Source of the DNA: Bog-793 sp963823945
GTDB lineage: Bacteria > Actinomycetota > Acidimicrobiia > Acidimicrobiales > Bog-793
NCBI GenBank assembly: GCA_963823945.1
Contig: CAWGNK010000014.1
Span: 322,541-386,540 of the forward strand
Length of the DNA stretch: 64,000 nt
Direction of reading: 5' to 3'
Part shown: piece by piece, positions 1-9,155 of the stretch
How the letters are laid out: every line of letters begins with the position of its first letter
How positions within the stretch are numbered: position 1 is the first letter of the stretch
Notes under the pieces: model-generated
What the model saw: the letters and a program-made list of their open reading frames with translations, nothing else
What the model was told of the DNA's origin: nothing
Database searches by the model: none
Translations under genes and position numbers: made by a program

Positions 1-661
1 TCCTCTCGCGGCTGAGACGCTGAGGCAGGCCGAGGATCCCGAGAGAGCGGTCAAGCTCACGGTCAGGCAGGGCGTTCAACAGGTGCGCGGCAACTCCGAG
101 GGCTCCGGCCGCTGCCGGCGCCCACGCCGGCGGGAAGGAAGCGTCTTCTCGGCTCAGTTGCACGAAGACCGGAAGCAGCGAGAAGGAAAACGCGTACGGG
201 ACAAAGGAGGCCGGCGTGGACTTCAGGCCGGCGTTGTAGGAGGCAGCGCTGAGCACGGCGGCGAGGTGCGTCAGGCCAGCGGTTCGCCCGTTCGCAAGCG
301 AGGCCGGAACACAACAGACCCCGGCGAGCACCGCGGCAGTTCCGACGAGACTTCTGGTGACTTCGCCGTTCGGGATCGGCTTGTCCCGTCGCCCTCCGAG
401 CTGGTCGCGTACCGCATCGGTCCAGTCGTTCTGCCATCCAATCGCGAGCTGGCCCGAGGACACCGCGAGGCCGACCCGAATCGCCTCCCGGCGGGTGCAC
501 CCGATCGCGAGCGCGTAGCCGACAGCAGCTGTGCTCACCGCCACGACCGGCCCGGGATGACAGGCGCGCGCGAGTCCGACGACCGATCGCGTCCGGCCAG
601 GAGACGTTGCTGCCACCTTCCTGACGACGCCCTCACGTTTGGCTGCGAGCGAAACCCTCAT
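1..661 (-). CDS. UbiA-family prenyltransferase, cut by the window edge
   Basis: An open frame starts at the ATG at 661 and runs off the left edge without a stop, giving about 220 residues. It has the first UbiA aspartate-rich motif, NDWTDAVRD (N-D-x2-D-x3-D), followed by a GGRRDKP stretch, and near the edge LPDRELD resembles the second aspartate motif. Several hydrophobic segments surround them. UbiA proteins are integral membrane enzymes that move a prenyl chain from a polyprenyl diphosphate to an aromatic or other acceptor. The acceptor cannot be told from this part. Both Asp motifs being present argues for an active enzyme. Confidence 0.8.
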   Translation of the reverse strand, partial: MRVSLAAKREGVVRKVAATSPGRTRSVVGLARACHPGPVVAVSTAAVGYALAIGCTRREAIRVGLAVSSGQLAIGWQNDWTDAVRDQLGGRRDKPIPNGEVTRSLVGTAAVLAGVCCVPASLANGRTAGLTHLAAVLSAASYNAGLKSTPASFVPYAFSFSLLPVFVQLSREDASFPPAWAPAAAGALGVAAHLLNALPDRELDRSLGILGLPQRLSRER

Positions 662-772
662 CGCCGGCGACGCTAGTGACAATGGAACGGCGGGCCCGCG
701 ACGCACGTCACGTGAGTTGTCCGCTGGTGTCGGCCGGACCACATACGGAATGAGCGGGCCGTTCGCTGGTCG

Positions 773-2755
773 CTAGCTGCTCCACTGCGGGTCCGGGTCC
801 GTACCGAATCCGCCATCCCACGAGGGCTCGGCGGCGGCGTCGGGGGGCGCGTCCGGCGGGGAACTTTGCTGGCGGAACTGGGTCCGGTAGAGCTCGGCGT
901 AGAGGCCGCCCCGCAAGATGAGGTCGTCGTGGGTCCCCCGTTCGACGATGCGGCCCTCGTCGATCACGAGCACGAGGTCGGCATCGCGCACCGTCGAGAG
1001 ACGGTGGGCGATGACCAGCGAGGTCCGGCCGGTGAGCGCCGTCCTGAGGGCCTGCTGCACCGCCGCCTCGGATTCCGAGTCGAGGTGCGCCGTCGCCTCG
1101 TCGAGGACCACGACGTCCGGCGCCTTAAGCAGTAGCCGGGCGATCGCCATGCGCTGCTTCTCGCCCCCGGAGAGCCGGTAGCCGCGGTCGCCGACGAGCG
1201 TGTCGAGACCGTCCGGCAGGCTGTCCACGAGGTCCAGGATCTGCGCCCCGGCGAGCGCCTCGCGCAGCTCGGCCTCCGTGGCACCGGGGCGCGCGTAGAC
1301 GAGATTGGCGCGGATCGTGTCGTGGAACATGTGGGCGTCCTGGGTCACCATCCCGACACCGGCCCGCAGCGAGTCGAGGGTCACGTCGCGCACGTCGAGT
1401 CCGTTGATCCGCACGGACCCGCCGGTGACGTCGTAAAGGCGCGCGACGAGGTGGGTGATGGTCGTCTTGCCGGCGCCGGACGGCCCGATCAGGGCGACGA
1501 GTTCACCCGGTTCGGCGCGGAACGTGATGTCGTACAGCACCTGGCGGGGCGCCGAGGTCTCCAGCGCGGCCACCGATTCGAGCGAGGCGAGGGAGACCTC
1601 GCCGGCGCGTGGGTAGGTGAAGTCCACGTGCCCGAACTCGATCGTCGCTGGGCCGTGCGGCAGGGTCACGGCGTCCTCACGCTCGGCGATCATCGGCGCG
1701 AGGTCGAGCAGTTCGAAGACGCGGTCGAACGAGACGAGCGCCGTCATCACGTCGACGTTGACGTTCGAGAGCTGGGTGAGAGGGCCGTAGAGGCGGTTGA
1801 GGTAGGCCGTCATGGCGACGAGCGTGCCGAGCTCGAGGAGCCCGTGGACGACCATCGATCCGCCCCAGCCGTAGACGAGGGCGGTGGCGAGAGCAGCAGT
1901 GACGGTCAGCGAGATGAAGAACACCCGGGCGTAGATCGACTGGAGGATGGCGATGTCGCGCACGCGACCGGCGCGTCCGGCAAACAGCTCCTCCTCTTCA
2001 CCGGCGCGACCGAAGAGCTTGACGAGGAGGGCTCCCGCGACGTTGAAGCGCTCCGCCATCGTCGCGTTCATGTCCGCGGCCAGTACGTAGCCCTCCCGCG
2101 TGATCGCCCCGAGGCGCCGACCCATGAAGCGCGCCGGGATCGCAAACGCAGGCAGGAGGGCGAGCGCGACAAGGGTGATCTGCCAGGACAGGATCAGCAT
2201 CGTCGTGAGGACCATGAGGACGCTCAGCAGGTTGCCAACGACCGAGGACAGGATGTCCGTCGTCGCCTGCTGGGCGCCGAGCACGTCGTTGTTCAGTCGA
2301 CTGACGAGGGCGCCGGTCTGGGTGCGAGTGAAGAACGCGAGCGACATCTTCTGGACGTGGGTGTACACGCGCGTCCGCAAGTCATAGATGAGACCTTGGC
2401 CCACCTGCGCGGTGCAGAGCTGTTCTCCCAGCGACAGCCCGGCGTCCAGAACGGCCAGCCCGCCGATCACGAGGGCGAGCACGACGATGAGGCGCGTGTC
2501 GCGGTGGCCGATTCCGGTGTCGATGATCGCCCGGTAGACGAGCGGGACCGCGACGCCGATCGACGAGTCGACGATCGTGAGCCCGAAGAACAACGCCAGT
2601 TTGCCCTTGAAGGGCGCGAGGCACCTGAGGATGCGTCGCACGGTTCCCTTCGGGACCTTGCTCCCGACGACCGTGCGGTCCCGGATGAGCGAGCGCATGG
2701 AGCCGCCGGCTCCACGACCGACGCCAATCCCCAGTCCCCCGCCGCCGTGCATCAT
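773..2755 (-). CDS. ABC exporter, fused permease and ATPase
   Basis: A 660-residue half-transporter. An N-terminal six-helix exporter domain (about residues 40-330) is followed by a nucleotide-binding domain. That domain has Walker A GPSGAGKTT, signature LSGGEKQR, Walker B VVVLDEATAHLD and the switch histidine in IAHRLSTV. Such proteins dimerise and export drugs, lipids or peptides across the inner membrane. The ATG overlaps the stop of the upstream MarR gene by 4 bases, so the two are one translationally coupled operon. This suggests an efflux pump under MarR control. The substrate is unknown. Confidence 0.93.
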   Translation of the reverse strand: MMHGGGGLGIGVGRGAGGSMRSLIRDRTVVGSKVPKGTVRRILRCLAPFKGKLALFFGLTIVDSSIGVAVPLVYRAIIDTGIGHRDTRLIVVLALVIGGLAVLDAGLSLGEQLCTAQVGQGLIYDLRTRVYTHVQKMSLAFFTRTQTGALVSRLNNDVLGAQQATTDILSSVVGNLLSVLMVLTTMLILSWQITLVALALLPAFAIPARFMGRRLGAITREGYVLAADMNATMAERFNVAGALLVKLFGRAGEEEELFAGRAGRVRDIAILQSIYARVFFISLTVTAALATALVYGWGGSMVVHGLLELGTLVAMTAYLNRLYGPLTQLSNVNVDVMTALVSFDRVFELLDLAPMIAEREDAVTLPHGPATIEFGHVDFTYPRAGEVSLASLESVAALETSAPRQVLYDITFRAEPGELVALIGPSGAGKTTITHLVARLYDVTGGSVRINGLDVRDVTLDSLRAGVGMVTQDAHMFHDTIRANLVYARPGATEAELREALAGAQILDLVDSLPDGLDTLVGDRGYRLSGGEKQRMAIARLLLKAPDVVVLDEATAHLDSESEAAVQQALRTALTGRTSLVIAHRLSTVRDADLVLVIDEGRIVERGTHDDLILRGGLYAELYRTQFRQQSSPPDAPPDAAAEPSWDGGFGTDPDPQWSS

Positions 2756-3282
2756 CGCCCGCGGGCCTTCGTGCGTTTACCGGCCGGGCCGGCACTTGCT
2801 CCCGCGCCCAGCTGCCCGTCAGTCGCCTCGACCGTGCCGAGCAGCGACCGCAGCGCGGCCTGATCCGTGGGCGACAGGCGGCTGAACAGGTCGACGGCCG
2901 CGGCGTCCCTGGCACGGCCGATCTCGCTGTACAACCGGGTCCCGGCTTCGGTCATGCGGACGAGGGTCGAGCGCCGGTCCTCGGGATCGATCTCGCGCAG
3001 GACGAGCCCCTTCGCTTCGAGCCCCTCGATGACAGTCGTCACCGAGCGCGGGACGATCTGGATCCGGCGGGCGATCTCCGACATGCGGAGCGGTACGCGG
3101 TTGCGTCCCACCATGCGCAGTGCCCGGGCCTGGGCGTCCGTGAGTCCGAAGGGCGCCAACAACCTGGCCGAGCCCGCCCGCAGGCGCCGCGACAGACGCG
3201 CGACGCTCTCGCCGATCTGCGTCGCCAGCTCGTCGCCGCCGACCGGACCGCCTGGCATGGGGTTTTCCCTCATCGCTGTCAC
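2752..3282 (-). CDS. MarR-family transcriptional regulator
   Basis: A 176-residue winged-helix protein. The middle (residues about 45-110) has the MarR pattern: a recognition helix region around RIQIVPRSVTTVIEGLEAKG followed by the wing DPEDRRSTLVRMTEAG. MarR proteins are dimeric repressors that release DNA on binding small molecules and often sit next to an efflux pump, as here. The gene overlaps the exporter by ATGA. A palindrome 16 bases upstream of the start is a likely own-operator, implying autoregulation of the two-gene operon. Confidence 0.9.
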   Translation of the reverse strand: MTAMRENPMPGGPVGGDELATQIGESVARLSRRLRAGSARLLAPFGLTDAQARALRMVGRNRVPLRMSEIARRIQIVPRSVTTVIEGLEAKGLVLREIDPEDRRSTLVRMTEAGTRLYSEIGRARDAAAVDLFSRLSPTDQAALRSLLGTVEATDGQLGAGASAGPAGKRTKARGR

Positions 3283-3296
3283 GGCTCCGTCACCAG

Positions 3297-3320
3297 TATT
3301 ACTGAGTCTTACTCATAATA
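3297..3320. promoter_or_regulatory. Imperfect palindrome upstream of marR, likely operator
   Basis: TATTACTGAGT, a 3-base centre, then ACTCATAATA. The arms are inverted copies apart from one base. It lies just upstream of the MarR gene, in the promoter zone, and its size fits a winged-helix dimer site. That MarR binds here is inference from position and symmetry. Confidence 0.55.
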
Positions 3321-3480
3321 GGCGCCAGTCGTGCCTGCCAGGACCGTGTCGCGACGTCCAATTCACCCGCGGGTCACCCACTGCCGTCCGGTCTTGGCCG
3401 CCCGGAGCGGTCGGCGCTTGCAAGTGTTTGTTGGCTGTCGCAGGTGCCGCCGGCTCGGGATCCGTCGGTAGTGTTGTCCG

Positions 3481-3552
3481 CGGAGCAGGGTGCCTTGCGT
3501 CACCGGGCAGAGATACCTGGTGAACCTGGTTTCGTTCGTACGAGCGAGGAGG
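3481..3552 (+). promoter_or_regulatory. TPP-riboswitch-like leader overlapping the thiM Shine-Dalgarno
   Basis: The leader of the thiM-thiE operon aligns along its length with the thi-box of E. coli thiM. It has GGGTGCC, then GCGT, GGCAGAGA (usual GGCTGAGA), ACC, GAACCTG, and a 16-base arm the same size as the usual helix P5. CAGG/CCTG pairing in P2 and CCT/AGG in P4 are preserved. The P5 arms are TTCG/CGAG, but the normally conserved ATAATG loop reads TTCGTA. The 3' strand of P4 is part of the AGGAGG ribosome site at 3547-3552, so ligand binding could hide the start of thiM. It is either divergent or degenerate. Confidence 0.6.
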
Positions 3553-3558
3553 TCGCCG

Positions 3559-4359
3559 ATGCATACCGAGCTGACCTGGGCCGATCCCCGCGTTTCCGCC
3601 GAGCTGTGCGAGGTCCGTGAGCGGCAACCGCTGGTCCATTGCCTGACGAACATCGTCGTTGCCGAGTTCACGGCGAACGCCCTCCTCGCGGTGGGCGCGT
3701 CACCCGCCATGGTCGAGAACGCCAAGGAGTCCGCTGAATTCGCCTCCGCCGCGGCGGCGGTTCTCGTCAACCTTGGGACGCTTTCGGCGGAACGCGAGGT
3801 CGCGATGCGTGCGGCCGCCGGTGCCGCGCACGATCACGGTCGGCCGTGGGTGCTCGACCCGGTTGCGGTCGGGGCGCTCGCCCCGCGCACAGCGTTCGCC
3901 GGCGAGTTGATGGAGCTGCACCCCGCGGTCGTCCGCGGGAACGCCTCCGAGGTGATGAGCCTCGCCGGCGCAGAGTTCGGGGGCCGGGGTGTCGACTCGC
4001 TCGCCGAGTCCGATGAAGCGCTCGGGTCGGCGACCATCGTCGCCCAGACCTGCGGCTGTGTCGTCGCGGTGAGCGGCGAGGTCGACTTCGTGACCGACGG
4101 CACGGATGTCGTCGAGGTGCCGGGCGGGAGCTGGATGCTGACGCGGATCACGGGGTCGGGCTGCGCGCTGGGGGCACTCGTCGCGGCGTTCGTGGCGGTC
4201 GATGACGACGCCCTCTTCGCGACGGCGGCCGCCTCGGCAGTGCTGAAGGCCGCCGGCGAGCGCGCGGCGCGGGGCAGCCCCGGACCGGGCACCTTCCACG
4301 TCGCGCTCATCGACGCGCTTGACGAGCTCGCGCGCAGCGCGAAACCGCTATCGGCGTGA
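3559..4359 (+). CDS. thiM: Hydroxyethylthiazole kinase
   Basis: A 266-residue ribokinase-fold enzyme that phosphorylates 4-methyl-5-(2-hydroxyethyl)thiazole in thiamine salvage. Family marks seen: PLVHCLTNIVV near the N-terminus, ASPAMVENAKE, the ATP-side WVLDPVAVGA, RGNASEVMSL, and the catalytic loop ITGSGCALGA with its Cys. The ATG at 3559 is chosen because AGGAGG lies 6 bases upstream. A longer frame from 3490 would translate through the riboswitch-like leader. It overlaps thiE by GTGA. Confidence 0.95.
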   Translation: MHTELTWADPRVSAELCEVRERQPLVHCLTNIVVAEFTANALLAVGASPAMVENAKESAEFASAAAAVLVNLGTLSAEREVAMRAAAGAAHDHGRPWVLDPVAVGALAPRTAFAGELMELHPAVVRGNASEVMSLAGAEFGGRGVDSLAESDEALGSATIVAQTCGCVVAVSGEVDFVTDGTDVVEVPGGSWMLTRITGSGCALGALVAAFVAVDDDALFATAAASAVLKAAGERAARGSPGPGTFHVALIDALDELARSAKPLSA

Positions 4360-4997
4360 TCCGTCGCATGCTGGATCCGACCCTCTATCTCGTCGCGGAC
4401 GTTGGCGCCTGTGGCGAGCGGGGTGTGGTCGCGACCGTGGCGGCGGCCGTCGCCGGTGGTGTCACTGCGGTGCAGCTGCGCGATCACCGGGCGACGACAC
4501 GCGAACTCGTCGACACGGCATCTGAGCTGCGCGACCTGCTGGCCGGCACGGGCGTCTGCTTCCTCGTGAACGACCGCCTCGACGTCGCCCTGGCGGCCGG
4601 GGCCGACGGTGTGCACGTCGGCCAGTCGGATCTTCCTGTTGAGGCCGCGCGCGCCATCGCCGGGCCCGACTTCATCATCGGGTGGTCCGTGACGAACATC
4701 GCGGAGGCGCGAGCTGCCGCGGCGCTTCCACCTGGCACGGCCGACTACCTCGGCGTCGGACCGATCTTCCCCACTCCAACGAAGGCTGATGCCACACCAC
4801 CGATGGGCGTCGACGGGCTGCGTGCCGCGTGCGATCTCTCGCGGCTCCCCTGTGTGGCGATCGGCGGCATCACTGCCGACCGGACGGGCAGCCTCTTCGC
4901 CGCCGGCGCGGCGGGCGTCGCGGTGGTGGCGGCAATCTGCGGCGCCACCGACCCGCGCGCGGCCGCAGCAGAGTTGCGCCAGCGATGCGGCCGGTGA
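4356..4997 (+). CDS. thiE: Thiamine-phosphate synthase
   Basis: A 213-residue TIM-barrel enzyme joining the pyrimidine diphosphate and thiazole phosphate to give thiamine phosphate. Recognised by VQLRDH, FLVNDRLDVALAAGADGVHVGQ, DYLGVGPIFPTPTK and CVAIGGIT, the usual substrate and phosphate-binding strands. The GTG start at 4356 overlaps the thiM stop by 4 bases, so the two enzymes that act consecutively in thiazole salvage are coupled. No thiD is seen nearby. Confidence 0.95.
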   Translation: MIRRMLDPTLYLVADVGACGERGVVATVAAAVAGGVTAVQLRDHRATTRELVDTASELRDLLAGTGVCFLVNDRLDVALAAGADGVHVGQSDLPVEAARAIAGPDFIIGWSVTNIAEARAAAALPPGTADYLGVGPIFPTPTKADATPPMGVDGLRAACDLSRLPCVAIGGITADRTGSLFAAGAAGVAVVAAICGATDPRAAAAELRQRCGR

Positions 4998-5203
4998 CGT
5001 CTTTCTTCCGCCGGAGGTGAGGCGGGGCGGACCCGCGAAGACGAGTGGCGATCCGTCGCGCGTGCGCGGGACTGCGCTGGGTACACCGACAACGGATTGC
5101 TTCCGATCTGTGGAGAGGAACAAGGGATCTCCCGGATCGCCGAGGGCTCCGGGACGAGGATCCAAAGGCTCATTGCCACTGCCAACAAGAGGGTCAGATT
5201 CGG

Positions 5204-5689
5204 CTATGCCCTCGCGCCGCTAACCACTTTCACCGCGTAGGAGCGGCGGTCGCTCTCGTTGTAGTCATGGCTCTCGTACGAGTATCTGGCGAGAGCATGG
5301 ATGATGACCGGGCACGCGTCGGGCGCGACGCGAATGATGACGTCACGTTCGACGTAGCCGCCTCCCCCGGCGCGCCACTCCCCAACTTCCTGACGGCCCT
5401 CGACCCCGTGGAGAAACTCCAGCCAGTTCCTGCCGAAAGAAGGGCACTCGCGCGTCTCACCCCCGGACACGATCTCGCAGGGTTCGTCCAGCCGCCGGTT
5501 CGTGTCGCGGCTTCCGTAGTGGGTGAGGCTGCGGAACGCGACCTCGACTGGTTCGTCGGCGGCAACGACCTCCTTGGTGATCGGGTACTCCATCTCGTCC
5601 GCTTCGTTCACCGCACGCCCGACTCTTCCGCGCATCCTGAGATCCGCCGACCGACGCTGTACCGACCTCACCCAGGCTACGCCGGCCAT
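5204..5689 (-). CDS. Hypothetical protein
   Basis: A 161-residue frame starting at the ATG at 5689; a longer upstream extension to 5980 looks non-coding. The C-terminal half is protein-like, with GGGYVERDVIIRVAP and a tail rich in Tyr and acidic residues, ALARYSYESHDYNESD. No family was recognised, and no signal peptide or membrane segment is seen. It stands alone on the minus strand between thiE and the GH15 gene, and could be a small stress or antitoxin-like protein only by guess. Moderate confidence that it is coding. Confidence 0.4.
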   Translation of the reverse strand: MAGVAWVRSVQRRSADLRMRGRVGRAVNEADEMEYPITKEVVAADEPVEVAFRSLTHYGSRDTNRRLDEPCEIVSGGETRECPSFGRNWLEFLHGVEGRQEVGEWRAGGGGYVERDVIIRVAPDACPVIIHALARYSYESHDYNESDRRSYAVKVVSGARA

Positions 5690-6086
5690 GGAGTGGGAAT
5701 CGCGGTTACGCAACGCGCGCGCCCAGGGTCGGCACAGAACTCGTCCCGCTGTCGCGCGAGATCCGCCTGTTCGCTGAATCAAGACGGTGATTGGGGAATC
5801 ATCTCTGGTGACGCCCACAGGGCGTCCCGGGTGCCGACGAGGAATGGGCCTGGTTGCTAGCGTGGCGAATGCATGCGTGAGATAGGCATCCGCGTGGTGC
5901 TCGCGTGAGATGCCCCGCGATGGCGCCGGCCGGACCGGTAATGGCCGAGCTGAGGAATGGCCAGGGACCGCTCGCGACACCCAACGCCCTGTACGTGTTG
6001 GCGGCGGGTGACACTACGACAATGACAGAGCCCGGGAGAACGACGGGCACCTTGCGTGGAGTGGGAGCACCCTAGGTGATGCGAAA
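5690..6086. other. Intergenic stretch before the GH15 gene
   Basis: No convincing gene. The last bases hold AGGTGAT about 6 bases before the ATG at 6087, a usable ribosome site. Overlapping frames on both strands have unlikely composition and no family match that I recognise. Confidence 0.5.
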
Positions 6087-8183
6087 ATGACCCGCCCGCT
6101 GACGCTCACCGGAGCTCGTGGCCGTCTGTCCTATCAGTACGCTGAAGACGGGACCGTCCGCGACATCTACTGGCCCTTCGTCGGTCAGGCAAACCAGATC
6201 ACTCGCCTTCCGCAACGGCTCGCGTTGAGAGTCGACGCCGCCACGTCCTGGCTCGACGAGCCGGGCTGGACTCGACAGCTCGATTACGACGGCGACACCC
6301 TGGTGGGAAGGTCGGTCTACGAGAACTCAGATCTCGGCCTCCGCGTGACAGTGCGAGATGCAGTGGATCCGGAGATACCTGTCTATGTGCGCCGCCTCGA
6401 CATCGAGGATCTGAGCCGAGTAGGCCGGCAGGTCGACATCTTCGCCCATCATCACTTCGAGATGCCGGGGAGCGAGACCGGCGACACCAGTCTCTACGAC
6501 CCCGATGCCCAGGCCATCCTCAGCTTCAAGAACGACAGCTACGTCTTCACCGGCACGGAGCCGAGCTTCGGCGAGGCGTACGATGCCGTGCCCTTCAACG
6601 TCCATTGGCGCGTCCCGCCCCGTGACATCTTCGCCAACGTTGCCCGGGGTGCGCTGTCCCGTTCCGCAGTCGCGCACAACAAGGTCAACTCGGCTGTCGG
6701 GCTCGCGGTGCTGGCTCCGGCCACCGTCTACACCTGGGATGCCTGGGGACGATCCGAAGGCGAGGCACGCGCTCTTCACGACCGCGTCCGGTCCACGGGA
6801 CCCCAGGCCGTTCTCGATCGGGCGTTCAAGTACTGGTGTGAGTGGCTGCGGTCGGATGAAGAGCGGGCCAGTTTCGAGCTCGATTTGGCCGTGCTGCCAC
6901 CGGAGCTGCGGTCGATGTACCGGCGATCGCTGCTGCAAATCGTGGCCCAGCAGGCGTCCAGCGGAGCGATCCTCGCCGGCACCGACAGCGACGTCCGTCT
7001 AACCCATCCCTCCGGAGACGTCTACAACTACTGCTGGCCCCGAGACGGCGCCCTCAGCGCTGACACCCTTTCCCGGGCCGGCCACTTCGAGGAGGCAGAG
7101 GCTTTCTTCCGCTTCTGTTTGCGAATGCCGCAGTATCGCGGGTTGCTGCCCCACAAGGTCAACGCCGATGGAACGCTGGCGTCGACTTGGCTGTCGCGTG
7201 TTCCCCGTCATCCGTACGACCTTGCCGGCGTTCAAGAGGACGAGAGCGCGCTCGTGGTGTGGGCTCTCGGCAGGCATGTCGAGCGCAGTGGCCACACGGC
7301 ACTGCTCGACGATCTGTACGAACCGCTGGTGACGGGACTGACTGATGCGCTGGTCGAGCACATCGCCCCAACTTCTGGTCTGCCCTTCGAATCGTGGGAT
7401 CTCTGGGAGGAAAGACAAGGAGTCCACGCCTTCACGGTCGCCAGCATCTACGGCGCGATGACGAGCGCCGCCTGGTGCGCAGACTCCGTGGGCGACACGC
7501 TTCACGCCGACAAGTACAAGTCCGAGGCCGCCGAACTCAAGCGTCAGTTCAAGAAGTGGTTCTGGATCGCCGAGCTCGGACGGTTCGCCCGTACCGTTGA
7601 GTTGGACGAGCACGGAGGCGTTCGGCGCGACGAGAAGACTGGCCTTGTCCGCGATAGCACTCCTGACGCCAGTCTTCACGCGCTCTACTCGACGGGGATG
7701 TTCAAGCCGAAGGATCCCAAGGTCAAGCTGACCATGGCAGTTCTGGAAGACAAGCTTCGCGTCAGAGCAACGATGGATCCGCTCCCGGGATCCCATCTGA
7801 GAGCTCAACTCGAGGTGCAGCCGTCAGACAATGGCGTGGCTCGCTATCCCGGCGATGCCTACTACCGGTCGGCGCAAGACCAAGACCTCGCCCAGATTCC
7901 CGGCCCTCCATGGGTGATCACAACCTTGTGGACGGCGGATCATCGGATCCTCGCTGCGGATGTCCTGGGCGGGCTCAGCGACGTCGTCTGGGTGGCAGAA
8001 CGTGCCCTCGCCTCGGGCGTGCTCCCCGAGCAGGTTGATCCGCGCACCGGGGTACACCGCTCGACATCCCCGTTGACGTGGAGTCACGCGGCCGTGGTCG
8101 ACACCATCACCCATCTCCTCGACGCCATGAGGAAGCTCGGGAGAACCTCCCTCGACGGCATAGGTGACGCGCGCCGGGATTGA
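6087..8183 (+). CDS. GH15 glycoside hydrolase (bacterial glucoamylase or trehalase type)
   Basis: A 698-residue cytoplasmic protein without signal peptide. Residues 1-270 form the N-terminal beta-sandwich typical of bacterial and archaeal GH15 enzymes (GTVRDIYWPFVGQANQ). The (alpha/alpha)6 barrel follows, with the substrate motif YNYCWPRDGAL, the catalytic-acid region VQEDESALVVWAL, PFESWDLWEER, and the second catalytic region LPEQVDP near residue 650. These inverting enzymes release glucose from alpha-glucans, or split trehalose in the actinobacterial trehalase branch; I cannot tell which. It is monocistronic here. Confidence 0.9.
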   Translation: MTRPLTLTGARGRLSYQYAEDGTVRDIYWPFVGQANQITRLPQRLALRVDAATSWLDEPGWTRQLDYDGDTLVGRSVYENSDLGLRVTVRDAVDPEIPVYVRRLDIEDLSRVGRQVDIFAHHHFEMPGSETGDTSLYDPDAQAILSFKNDSYVFTGTEPSFGEAYDAVPFNVHWRVPPRDIFANVARGALSRSAVAHNKVNSAVGLAVLAPATVYTWDAWGRSEGEARALHDRVRSTGPQAVLDRAFKYWCEWLRSDEERASFELDLAVLPPELRSMYRRSLLQIVAQQASSGAILAGTDSDVRLTHPSGDVYNYCWPRDGALSADTLSRAGHFEEAEAFFRFCLRMPQYRGLLPHKVNADGTLASTWLSRVPRHPYDLAGVQEDESALVVWALGRHVERSGHTALLDDLYEPLVTGLTDALVEHIAPTSGLPFESWDLWEERQGVHAFTVASIYGAMTSAAWCADSVGDTLHADKYKSEAAELKRQFKKWFWIAELGRFARTVELDEHGGVRRDEKTGLVRDSTPDASLHALYSTGMFKPKDPKVKLTMAVLEDKLRVRATMDPLPGSHLRAQLEVQPSDNGVARYPGDAYYRSAQDQDLAQIPGPPWVITTLWTADHRILAADVLGGLSDVVWVAERALASGVLPEQVDPRTGVHRSTSPLTWSHAAVVDTITHLLDAMRKLGRTSLDGIGDARRD

Positions 8184-8485
8184 GCGAAGCCACGTGATGG
8201 CCGACGCAGCGAATGTTGATCGAAGTCAGCGACTCTCGAGAGGGAGCGGCAGTGTCTTGCCCGAGTGCGCGTAAGCCTGTGGTCCTCGTTGGACAACGGG
8301 TCACCCTGGTCGCGACGAGCAAGTACCCTGGAATGCTGCGGTGATACTGGTGGTTGATCTTCGCGACACTGGGCAGGATCTTGCGGGTGAGCGTGACCGG
8401 CTCATGGCGACTCTGCTTGCAGTGGTGCCGCCGGTTGCTTCACGACGGCCACACGCCACCAGGCAACTCTTCGAAAAGGGAACCC
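8184..8485. other. Intergenic stretch
   Basis: No gene recognised. A short CTCTCGAGAG palindrome lies near 8232. AAAGGGAA just before 8486 serves as ribosome site of the next gene. Confidence 0.4.
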
Positions 8486-8935
8486 GTGAAGAAGGGGTGG
8501 TTGTCGGTTCTTGCCCTGTGCGCCTTGTCGCTGGCGGGATGTTCAACGAGCCCGTCGGCGACAATCGCTCGCGTAGTAGCTCCGACGACCACGACGATGA
8601 ATCCGAGCTCGGTTACATACAACCAGTCGTGCGAGAGAACTGCTCAGTCGAACTCCGCCATGAAGGACTGCGCCGCCACCGAAGTCGAGGAGCTGGAACG
8701 CCTGCTGTCTGCGTCGGTCGCCAAGGCGGACCGCTACCTACCAAGGACACTGGTGGAAAGGTCCCAGGCGACTTTCCTCCGCTACATGGACGCTGAATGT
8801 CTCGTCGCGGCCTCGGTGCATTTCCCTGGAAGCGAGTACCCGCTCCTGGTTTCTGATTGCGAGATCGGCTTGCTCTCCAACCGCGTCGAGCAGGTCAGGT
8901 ACGACATGGCAGACGCCATCTCTCTCCGCGGGTAA
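8486..8935 (+). CDS. Lipoprotein with LprI-like (DUF1311) domain
   Basis: A 149-residue exported protein. The GTG at 8486 is preferred because AAAGGGAA precedes it and it gives a clean lipoprotein signal: KK, a hydrophobic run, then the lipobox LAGC. The mature part has a short Thr/Pro linker and a Cys-containing helical domain (YNQSCERTAQ, MKDCAATEVEEL, YMDAECL, SDCEIGLL). This matches the lysozyme-inhibitor LprI/DUF1311 pattern of paired cysteines. Probably anchored on the outer face of the membrane. Function by family resemblance only. Confidence 0.7.
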   Translation: MKKGWLSVLALCALSLAGCSTSPSATIARVVAPTTTTMNPSSVTYNQSCERTAQSNSAMKDCAATEVEELERLLSASVAKADRYLPRTLVERSQATFLRYMDAECLVAASVHFPGSEYPLLVSDCEIGLLSNRVEQVRYDMADAISLRG

Positions 8936-9155
8936 GGGGGTCTGTGGCCAGATGACACCCGGGCCCCAGCCACGGTGCATGCGCATTCTCCAGACACCGT
9001 GTTCCATAGCGGCTCCAACGTGGCGCCCGCGCGGCATGCTGTCCTCATTTCGCACTGCTGGCCCTGGCCCTTTCAATAGAGTTCGTGACGTGTCCCACGC
9101 TGAACGGCGCCGCCATTGCGGGCGGGCGGTTGCGGGCCACGGCGGCGCGACAGAA

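Noticed and set aside
83..676. Plus-strand 197-residue frame at the left end
   Set aside because: It is the antisense shadow of the UbiA-family gene, is Arg-rich and has no family pattern.
5045..5860. Plus-strand 271-residue frame
   Set aside because: Overlaps the more protein-like minus-strand gene at 5204-5689 and has a composition typical of shadows. A short adjacent frame ending at 5240 looked protein-like but has no usable start.
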